From positions 1 to 5,537 of the forward strand of contig JAVBOV010000002.1 in assembly GCA_031550205.1 (NCBI GenBank): DNA of 5,537 bases, in the 5' to 3' direction. The notes below the pieces were generated by a model. The model did not search any database, was not told the DNA's origin, and saw nothing but the letters and a program-made list of their open reading frames with translations. Source of the stretch: JAVBOV01 sp031550205 (lineage in GTDB: Bacteria; Pseudomonadota; Alphaproteobacteria; RF32; CAG-239). Made by a program: the position numbers and the translations under genes. Positions 1 through 4,518 of this stretch are shown in pieces (position 1 is the stretch's first letter; each line of letters opens with the position of its first letter).

Positions 1-2
1 AA

Positions 3-233
3 AAACAACTGGAACCCAAAAAGACGATTTCCATTTGGTATGCTGTAGCGGCAATTGCGGCAATTGTTATGCTGAAATTGTGGGGACGGATGGATGTGGC
101 TTTGGCTATATTTGCCGATCTTCTTATGCTGGCGGCGGCGGTCTTGTGCGTTTATGCCTTTATGTATTTCGGGTTTAGGCTCGGGGTATGGATAGATAGA
201 AAAATTATGGCTTCTTTTTTGAAGAAGGTTTGA
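3..233 (+). CDS. C-terminal part of an unrecognised membrane protein (5' end outside window)
   Basis: The frame is open from the window edge to a TGA at 231-233, giving 76 residues that begin KQLEPKKTISIWY and end ASFLKKV. Two hydrophobic stretches are visible: about residues 11-27 (IWYAVAAIAAIVMLKLW) and about residues 32-60 (VALAIFADLLMLAAAVLCVY and on to FGFRLG). Both are long enough to cross the membrane. A charged tail follows (WIDRKIMASFLKK). The hydrophobic, codon-like composition and the terminator 8 bases after the stop support a real gene end. I do not recognise the family. The beginning lies upstream of the window, so neither length nor function can be given. It could be a small two-helix protein or the tail of a larger transporter-like protein. 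Confidence 0.6.
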   Translation, partial: KQLEPKKTISIWYAVAAIAAIVMLKLWGRMDVALAIFADLLMLAAAVLCVYAFMYFGFRLGVWIDRKIMASFLKKV

Positions 234-241
234 GTGTGTGG

Positions 242-268
242 AAAAGCAGGCATTTTGCCTGCTTTTTT
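242..268 (+). terminator. Intrinsic terminator after the 3-233 gene
   Basis: GCAGGC (246-251) pairs with GCCTGC (257-262) around an ATTTT loop. The A-run 242-245 extends the stem against T 263-266, and six T follow the GC stem (263-268). It sits 8 bases after the stop at 231-233. A-runs and T-runs on both sides mean it could also act on the minus strand. The whole 27-base sequence recurs exactly at 1129-1155. Confidence 0.85.
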
Positions 269-332
269 GTTGACTTTTGTCTAAGTAAGGTGTAGAGGTT
301 GAGGTAGAAAAAAATTATTAATTTAAAACAAA

Positions 333-338
333 TATAAT
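333..338 (+). promoter_or_regulatory. Possible -10 hexamer at the start of the 340-1125 gene
   Basis: A perfect TATAAT lies only one base before the ATG at 340, in a very AT-rich stretch (about 305-366). No convincing -35 box lies 16-18 bases upstream. If it is a real -10, transcription would start near 345, inside the predicted reading frame, and the ATG at 367 would be the true start. In such AT-rich DNA the hexamer may be chance. Another weak -35 candidate, TTGACT, lies at 270-275 just after the terminator but lacks a good -10 partner. Confidence 0.25.
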
Positions 339-339
339 T

Positions 340-1125
340 ATGAAAAATTACAATGAAGAATTATCTATGGCGGAATATGGAAGATTTTTTGCCACTGAAG
401 AAAAAGTTAAAGGCAGGCTTGTCAGCATTTCAAATAATCCTCTTAGTGCCGGGTATCGTGAGGTTACTAAACGGCTTAAATTTGATTTTTTGACCGGCGG
501 TTATGGCTATTTGGATTTACGTAGAGATGCAGAGATAAATATTGCCGTTGGCGATATGGTTAATCTGTATGTTTTTTGCCGCCCTGATTGGGATAAGCAT
601 GCAACTGACCCAATGGTTATGCCAAGCAGAAGAGAGTTTTCGCGGCTTGGGTTAAAGACTGAGAACGTGGAAGGTTTTGTGGTTTTGGCAACGTCAAAAG
701 CTGTGGTGATAGATTTTCCGTCTCTTGGCAGAAAAGGGTATTATGAAAATGACAATTCCCAATTGTTGAAAAGTTTACAGCAAGGTTCAAGAGTGGTTTG
801 TGAAGTTGCAACGGATTTTCTTGGTGTTTACTTTGTTTATGGCTTCAAAGAACTTACGGTGCAGGGGAAAAATATTGTTGTTTTTGACCAGCAAGTGTTT
901 GATGAAGGAATCGCCAGAGGATCTTTGGTGACAGATTTAAACAGAGGGCTCGGGTATGTACAGACAACTGTATATATGGGCAATTGTCGTGGCCTTCTTT
1001 TTGAGGCTCTTACATTTGATGTTGAGCCGAAAGTTGAGGACATAATTCTTGTGCGGTGCACGCATATTAATGAAGGCGGGCACGGAGCCGTGGGTAAGGT
1101 TGAACTCATTTTGGATGAGGATTGA
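340..1125 (+). CDS. Unrecognised protein with three cold-shock/OB-like units
   Basis: The product has 261 residues, with no signal peptide or membrane segment, so it is probably cytoplasmic. I do not recognise the family. The sequence reads as three similar beta-rich units. Each opens with a Gly followed by hydrophobic residues: VKGRLVSI (23-30), VEGFVVLA (110-117) and ARGSLVTD (192-199). The third (192-258) resembles a cold-shock domain: NRGLGYV (201-207) sits where RNP1 KGFGFI would be, LLFEA (219-223) near RNP2, then a hydrophobic strand DIILVRC and GHGAVGKVELI at the end. The first unit has GGYGYLDL (53-60) and GDMV (71-74). The second is the least clear. Nucleic-acid binding is an inference from this pattern only. 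The start is uncertain: no Shine-Dalgarno sequence precedes the ATG at 340, while the in-frame ATG at 367 has a weak GAAGAA at 355-360. The gene stands alone, with an identical terminator on each side. Confidence 0.75.
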   Translation: MKNYNEELSMAEYGRFFATEEKVKGRLVSISNNPLSAGYREVTKRLKFDFLTGGYGYLDLRRDAEINIAVGDMVNLYVFCRPDWDKHATDPMVMPSRREFSRLGLKTENVEGFVVLATSKAVVIDFPSLGRKGYYENDNSQLLKSLQQGSRVVCEVATDFLGVYFVYGFKELTVQGKNIVVFDQQVFDEGIARGSLVTDLNRGLGYVQTTVYMGNCRGLLFEALTFDVEPKVEDIILVRCTHINEGGHGAVGKVELILDED

Positions 1126-1126
1126 T

Positions 1127-1156
1127 AAAAAAGCAGGCATTTTGCCTGCTTTTTTT
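1127..1156 (+). terminator. Intrinsic terminator after the 340-1125 gene
   Basis: GCAGGC (1133-1138) pairs with GCCTGC (1144-1149) around an ATTTT loop. Six A precede it (1127-1132) and seven T follow it (1150-1156). It begins one base after the TGA stop. Bases 1129-1155 are identical to the hairpin at 242-268. Confidence 0.88.
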
Positions 1157-1179
1157 ATGGTTTTGCCATATGTTTGACT

Positions 1180-1237
1180 GGATTGCTTCATCCTTCGCTG
1201 AAGCTACGGCGGACAGGTCACTGTGTTCGCAATGACG
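1180..1237. repeat. Dispersed REP-like stem-loop repeat, copy A
   Basis: It starts GGATTGC and ends TCGCAATGACG. ATTGC (1182-1186) pairs with GCAAT (1229-1233). Inside, GCTTCA (1185-1190) can instead pair with TGAAGC (1199-1204). The end phrases match those of the stem-loop at 1369-1402, pointing to one family. Elements with GGATTGC ... GCAATGACG ends are, from general knowledge, frequent in several proteobacterial genomes. It is not coding. Copy number in this genome cannot be judged from the window. Confidence 0.6.
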
Positions 1238-1248
1238 GGCACGGGTTT

Positions 1249-1272
1249 AGGTCGGAGGTCGACCTGCGACCT
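1249..1272. repeat. 24-base near-perfect palindrome
   Basis: AGGTCG (1249-1254) matches CGACCT (1267-1272) and AGGTC (1256-1260) matches GACCT (1261-1265). The only mismatch is G1255 against G1266. It lies between REP copy A and the clpP promoter. There is no T-tract after it, so it is not an ordinary terminator. It could be part of the neighbouring repeat or a protein-binding site; nothing in the sequence decides. Confidence 0.5.
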
Positions 1273-1314
1273 TTAGGTGGATTTATGGAGTTTTTTGTTG
1301 GTGTTAACCAATTG

Positions 1315-1343
1315 TTGAATAAATCAAATTAATGTGCTATATA
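1315..1343 (+). promoter_or_regulatory. Likely clpP(X) promoter
   Basis: TTGAAT (1315-1320), a 17-base spacer and TATATA (1338-1343), with TG at 1335-1336 giving an extended -10 (TGCTATATA). Transcription would start near 1350, about 67 bases before the clpP ATG at 1417. The sequence fits a housekeeping sigma factor. TTGAA followed by CTATAT is also loosely compatible with an alphaproteobacterial heat-shock sigma, which would suit clp genes, but this cannot be decided by eye. Confidence 0.45.
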
Positions 1344-1362
1344 AGTAGGAGTTTTGTTTAAT

Positions 1363-1386
1363 ATGGCTGAGATTGCCACGGGCTAA
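1363..1386 (+). promoter_or_regulatory. Seven-codon mini-ORF copying the clpP start
   Basis: ATGGCTGAGATT at 1363-1374 is identical to the first four codons of clpP (1417-1428). It then reads GCC ACG GGC TAA, encoding MAEIATG and a stop at 1384-1386. AGGAG at 1347-1351 lies 11 bases before this ATG. It could be translated as a leader peptide on the clpP mRNA, or be the remnant of an older clpP start split by the stem-loop at 1369-1402. Confidence 0.3.
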
Positions 1387-1402
1387 AGCCCTCGCAATGA
1401 CG
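1369..1402. repeat. Dispersed REP-like stem-loop repeat, copy B, in the clpP leader
   Basis: ATTGC (1372-1376) pairs with GCAAT (1394-1398), and the inner stem GGGC (1380-1383) pairs with GCCC (1388-1391) around a TAAA loop. A1378 can pair with T1392. It shares GATTGC and TCGCAATGACG with copy A at 1180-1237. It lies between the promoter and the clpP Shine-Dalgarno sequence, so it would fold in the clpP 5' leader. Confidence 0.6.
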
Positions 1403-1416
1403 TTGATGGAGGAAAA

Positions 1417-2019
1417 ATGGCTGAGATTTTTGACGGGGCGTTGGTGCCGATGGTGGTGGAGCAAACTGCCAAGGGTGAGCGTTCATTTGATATATATTCA
1501 AGATTATTAAAAGAAAGAATCATTTTCTTGACCGGTGAGGTTAATGATGATGTTTCGTCTTTAGTGTGCGCGCAGCTTTTGTTTTTGGAAGCCGAAGACC
1601 CGAAGAAAGATATTTTCTTTTATATTAATTCTCCGGGCGGAGTGGTTACCTCAGGTATGGCGATGTATGATACCATGCAATATATTTCTTGCGATGTTAA
1701 CACCATGTGCATTGGGCAGGCTTGCTCCATGGGTTCGCTTTTGCTGGCCGGCGGCGCCAAAGGAAAACGCTTTTGTCTGCCGAACTCGCAGGTGATGATT
1801 CACCAGCCTTCAGGCGGGTTTAGAGGTCAGGCAACCGATATTGAGATTCATGCCAAGAATATTTTGGAGACCAAAGACCGTTTGAACAAGATTTATGCCC
1901 ACCACACCGGCAAAAAGATTGATGTTATTCGCGAGGCGATGGAAAGAGATAATTTTATGACGGCTCAAGAGGCCAAAGCATTTGGGCTGATAGACGAAGT
2001 TGTTACAAAGAGGAAATAA
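1417..2019 (+). CDS. clpP: ATP-dependent Clp protease proteolytic subunit ClpP
   Basis: This is the serine peptidase that forms the double-heptamer chamber of the cytoplasmic Clp protease and degrades proteins unfolded by ClpX or ClpA. The 200-residue length is normal. The catalytic triad is complete: Ser104 in GQACSMGS, His129 in MIHQPSGG, and Asp178 in ERDNF. The Ser-His spacing (25) and His-Asp spacing (49) equal those of the E. coli enzyme. YINSPGG (69-75) and GQATDIEIHA (137-146) are further family motifs. The N-terminal LVPMVVEQT and GERSFDIYSRLLKERIIFL are typical of alphaproteobacterial ClpP. The start at 1417 is supported by GGAGG at 1408-1412, four bases upstream. An identical 12-base start sequence lies 54 bases upstream but runs into a stop. 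clpX follows after 123 bases, and the two are probably cotranscribed. Confidence 0.98.
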   Translation: MAEIFDGALVPMVVEQTAKGERSFDIYSRLLKERIIFLTGEVNDDVSSLVCAQLLFLEAEDPKKDIFFYINSPGGVVTSGMAMYDTMQYISCDVNTMCIGQACSMGSLLLAGGAKGKRFCLPNSQVMIHQPSGGFRGQATDIEIHAKNILETKDRLNKIYAHHTGKKIDVIREAMERDNFMTAQEAKAFGLIDEVVTKRK

Positions 2020-2124
2020 AAAACTTTGCTCTATGGTCTACTACTTGTGAAAAATTTTCTCATGTACTAAGGTGTACACATCGAAAATTTTTCCCGGCGT
2101 ATTAGACTCATATATCAAAGTTTT
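2020..2124. repeat. 105-base imperfect palindrome between clpP and clpX
   Basis: The outer arms AAAACTTTG (2020-2028) and CAAAGTTTT (2116-2124) are perfect complements. Next, 2029-2044 pairs with 2099-2115 with three mismatches and one bulge. A perfect 11-base arm follows, GAAAAATTTTC (2049-2059) with GAAAATTTTTC (2083-2093). Innermost is TGTAC (2063-2067) with GTACA (2074-2078) around a six-base loop. About 38 base pairs are possible. It begins directly after the clpP stop and ends seven bases before the clpX Shine-Dalgarno sequence. It has no T-tract after the stem, so it is unlike a terminator. It may be a MITE/REP-type repeat or a structured intercistronic RNA element. Confidence 0.7.
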
Positions 2125-2130
2125 GAAAGT

Positions 2131-2135
2131 AAGGA
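2131..2135 (+). promoter_or_regulatory. clpX ribosome binding site
   Basis: AAGGA lies seven bases before the ATG at 2143 and fixes this as the clpX start. It falls just outside the palindrome that ends at 2124, so it stays single-stranded if that palindrome folds. Confidence 0.6.
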
Positions 2136-2142
2136 TAGAGAA

Positions 2143-3393
2143 ATGGCAAAAGAAGATAAAAAAGAAAATGCTTTGTGCTGCTCTTTTTGCGGAAAGAGTC
2201 AGGAAGAAGTTAAAAAGCTGGTGGCCGGGCGCGGAGTTTATATTTGCGACGAATGTATTGAGGTGTGCATTAATATTGTTTCAGACGAGATGAAGGCTGA
2301 AGACAAGCCGGAATTTTGTTCAGAGGAACTGCCCACACCTTCAAAGATGAAAGAGTTTTTGGACCAATATGTGATTGGGCAGGAATTTGCCAAGAAGGTG
2401 CTTTCAGTGGCGGTTTATAACCATTATAAGCGTTTGAACTGCATGAAAGAAAAGAAAGATGTTGAGGTTTCCAAGTCTAACGTAATTTTAATCGGCGCGA
2501 CCGGGTGCGGCAAAACGCTTTTGGCGCAGACTTTGGCCAAGGTTTTGGACGTTCCGTTTGCAATTGCCGATGCCACTACCCTGACCGAGGCCGGTTATGT
2601 GGGCGAAGACGTGGAGAACATTATCTTGAAACTGGTGCAGGCCGCCAATTATGACGTTGAGAAGGCGCAGCGCGGCATTGTGTATATTGATGAGATTGAC
2701 AAGATTACCCGTAAGACCGACGGGCCTTCAATTACGCGCGATGTTTCAGGCGAGGGCGTGCAGCAGGCGCTTTTGAAGATTATTGAGGGAACAGTGGCCA
2801 ATGTGCCTCCGCAGGGCGGAAGAAAACACCCGCAGCAAGAGTTTTTGCATGTGGATACGACCAATATTTTGTTTATTTGCGGCGGTGCGTTTGCAGGACT
2901 TGAAAAAATTGTGGAGCGCAGAGGCAAAGAAACCTCTATTGGGTTTGGCGCCAAAATTGCTGCCAAGGAAGACAAGAATATCGGTGAGATATTGAAGAAT
3001 GTGCGTCCGGAAGATTTGTTGAAGTTTGGCCTGATTCCTGAATTTGTGGGACGTCTGCCGATTATTGCCACGCTGGTTGATTTGGATGAGGCGGCTTTGA
3101 TGAGAGTTTTGGTTGAGCCCAAAAACGCCATCTTAAAACAATATGTGACGCTTTTTGATATGGAAGATGTGAAGCTGACCGTGACCGAAGATGCGCTGAA
3201 GGCAATTGCCAAGAAAGCCATTGAGCGCAAGACCGGAGCGCGCGGGCTGAGGGCGATTATGGAAGAGCATCTTTTGGAGCTGATGTATGAAGTTCCGGAT
3301 AAGAAAAATGTTGAGGAAATTGTGATTAATGAAAAAGTGATTAATGACAATGCCGAGCCGATTTTTGTTTTGAAAAAAAGCGGGAAGTCTTAG
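2143..3393 (+). CDS. clpX: ATP-dependent Clp protease ATP-binding subunit ClpX
   Basis: This is the AAA+ unfoldase that forms a hexamer on ClpP, recognises tagged substrates and threads them into the protease. Its 416 residues are close to the usual 420-425. The N-terminal zinc-binding domain has Cys13, Cys16, Cys35 and Cys38 (CSFC ... CDEC). Walker A is GATGCGKT (118-125), a variant of the common GPTGSGKT. The pore loop is GYVG (151-154), Walker B is IVYIDEID (179-186), and the RKH loop is at 227-229. The ClpP-docking IGF tripeptide is at 266-268. FVGR (301-304) carries the likely arginine finger, and GAR (365-367) is sensor 2. All functional elements are present. It is in the same direction as clpP, 123 bases behind it, and ends at a strong hairpin terminator. 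Confidence 0.98.
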   Translation: MAKEDKKENALCCSFCGKSQEEVKKLVAGRGVYICDECIEVCINIVSDEMKAEDKPEFCSEELPTPSKMKEFLDQYVIGQEFAKKVLSVAVYNHYKRLNCMKEKKDVEVSKSNVILIGATGCGKTLLAQTLAKVLDVPFAIADATTLTEAGYVGEDVENIILKLVQAANYDVEKAQRGIVYIDEIDKITRKTDGPSITRDVSGEGVQQALLKIIEGTVANVPPQGGRKHPQQEFLHVDTTNILFICGGAFAGLEKIVERRGKETSIGFGAKIAAKEDKNIGEILKNVRPEDLLKFGLIPEFVGRLPIIATLVDLDEAALMRVLVEPKNAILKQYVTLFDMEDVKLTVTEDALKAIAKKAIERKTGARGLRAIMEEHLLELMYEVPDKKNVEEIVINEKVINDNAEPIFVLKKSGKS

Positions 3394-3402
3394 GGAAGTT
3401 AG

Positions 3403-3434
3403 AAAAAAGGCTTCTCTCTCGAGAAGCCTTTTTT
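3403..3434. terminator. Bidirectional intrinsic terminator between clpX and lpxK
   Basis: GGCTTCTC (3409-3416) pairs perfectly with GAGAAGCC (3421-3428) around a TCTC loop. Six A precede it (3403-3408) and six T follow it (3429-3434), giving a 14-pair stem and a U-tract on either strand. It lies 9 bases after the clpX stop and about 130 bases beyond the lpxK stop, so it can serve both convergent units. Confidence 0.92.
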
Positions 3435-3455
3435 AGTAGTCAGTAGTCAGTAGTC
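3435..3455. repeat. Three tandem AGTAGTC heptamers
   Basis: Three exact copies of AGTAGTC at 3435-3441, 3442-3448 and 3449-3455 follow directly on the T-tract of the terminator. A degenerate GGTGATG comes next. It is a short tandem repeat in a non-coding convergent spacer, with no visible function. Confidence 0.8.
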
Positions 3456-3516
3456 GGTGATGGATAAAAATGTTGAAGCATCTTATGGAAACTCTTGCAT
3501 TGTTTGTGTTTCTTGG

Positions 3517-3542
3517 TGGATCCTTCGCTGCACTCAGGATGA
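3517..3542. repeat. Short stem-loop repeat related to the REP-like elements
   Basis: The element reads TGGATCCTTCGC then TGCACTCAGGATGA. ATCCT (3520-3524) pairs with AGGAT (3536-3540). ATCCTTCGCTG (3520-3530) also occurs inside REP copy A (1190-1200). From general knowledge, GGATCCTTCGCTGCGCTCAGGATGA-like phrases recur in spacers of many bacterial genomes. It lies 23 bases beyond the lpxK stop in the convergent gap. Confidence 0.5.
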
Positions 3543-3564
3543 TTAGGAGAAGAAGTGAAAAGGG

Positions 3565-4518
3565 TTAGATGTTTTTTAAGATAAAATCTATTAAAGACTT
3601 TTCGTTTTGCCATTTAACTTCGATTTCGAGGACGTGGAAGTTATCGCGCAGGTCGGCGGGGATTTTGACGAAGTCTTTGGAGGTGGTGAATACCGGGTGG
3701 CCGTTTTTATGGGCTTTGGTTAGGATTTTTTCTAAATCTTTTGGTTTGTAGTTATAATGGTCGGGGAAGCTGAATTTTTTGATAATGTTAAAGCCCAATC
3801 CTTTTAAGGATTCATAAAACTTCTGCGGGCGGCCGATGCCGGCAAAAGCGTAGATGTCTTTGTTTTTGATTTTGGGGTCAACGGCTTTGATGTTTGCATA
3901 AAATACCGGCAAGTCTCCCAATAGTTTGGCGGCGCCGTAGGTGTCTTCGCCGATGATGATGGCGGCTGTCGCGCGCTTTAAGCCTTCTTCAATGTTTTCT
4001 CTTAAAGGGCCGGCGGGAATGCACCAGAGGTTTCCGAATCCGAAGCTGCCCTCAATGACAATAAATGACAGGTCTTTTTCCAGGCCGGGGTTTTGGAAAC
4101 CATCGTCCATAATAATCAGCTCGGCGCCGCTTTTAACGGCTTTGAGGGCACCAAGGTAACGGTCGGGGTTAACCACAGTTGGGGCGGTTAAGGAAAGAAG
4201 CAGAGGTTCATCGCCGGCCTGTTCTGCCGTGTGTACGCGGTTGTCAACCAAAATGTCTTTTAAGGTTCCGCCATAGCCGCGGGATAAGAAAAAAGGGTTT
4301 TTGCCTTTGGCTTGCAGCAGTTTGGCAATGGACAACGATACCGGGGTTTTGCCGGTGCCGCCGGCAGTTAAGTTGCCGATGCAGATGACGGGGCGGTTTA
4401 ACTTATGTTTTTCTCCGTGTTTTAAACGCCAGGCAGTGCCAAAGGAATAGAGCGTTCCCAAAGGATATAGCAGCGAGGCAAGCAGATTGCGTTTTTTCCA
4501 AAACCTTGGGGTTTTCAT
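3565..4518 (-). CDS. lpxK: Tetraacyldisaccharide 4'-kinase LpxK
   Basis: This is a membrane-associated kinase of the Raetz pathway. It uses ATP to phosphorylate the 4'-position of tetraacyldisaccharide-1-phosphate, giving lipid IVA. Its 317 residues are a normal length. An N-terminal hydrophobic segment (about 11-30, NLLASLLYPLGTLYSFGTAW) fits the family's membrane anchor. The P-loop is TAGGTGKT (51-58) within IGNLTAGGTGKTP. Other family motifs are LSRGYGG (78-84), AGDEPLLL (101-108), MDDGFQ (137-142) with the acidic pair at the active site, IPAGPLRE (167-174), FAGIGRP (225-231) and FPDHY (251-255) with a conserved His. The ATG overlaps the waaA stop by one base (TAATG). A weak AAAAGG lies 11 bases upstream, so translation is probably coupled to waaA. 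The cognate terminator is likely the two-way hairpin at 3403-3434. Confidence 0.97.
   Translation of the reverse strand: MKTPRFWKKRNLLASLLYPLGTLYSFGTAWRLKHGEKHKLNRPVICIGNLTAGGTGKTPVSLSIAKLLQAKGKNPFFLSRGYGGTLKDILVDNRVHTAEQAGDEPLLLSLTAPTVVNPDRYLGALKAVKSGAELIIMDDGFQNPGLEKDLSFIVIEGSFGFGNLWCIPAGPLRENIEEGLKRATAAIIIGEDTYGAAKLLGDLPVFYANIKAVDPKIKNKDIYAFAGIGRPQKFYESLKGLGFNIIKKFSFPDHYNYKPKDLEKILTKAHKNGHPVFTTSKDFVKIPADLRDNFHVLEIEVKWQNEKSLIDFILKNI

Noticed and set aside
837..1191. Minus-strand ORFs opposite the 340-1125 gene and its terminator
   Set aside because: Low-complexity shadow translations. One runs through the terminator hairpin, and none has a ribosome site or motif.
1180..1402. The two stem-loop repeats as a CRISPR array
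   Set aside because: There are only two units, of different length and interior, with no regular spacing and no cas genes.
2020..2124. Reading the clpP-clpX palindrome as a terminator
   Set aside because: The arms are AT-rich and no T-tract follows the stem on the plus strand, unlike the clear terminators elsewhere in the window.
2072..2293. 73-residue plus-strand ORF across the clpX start
   Set aside because: It starts inside the palindrome and overlaps the conserved zinc domain of clpX in another frame. It has no ribosome site and no recognisable motif.
2649..3350. 233-residue minus-strand ORF opposite clpX
   Set aside because: Its Ser/Ile/Phe-rich translation is the mirror of clpX codon use, and ClpX itself is unmistakable here.
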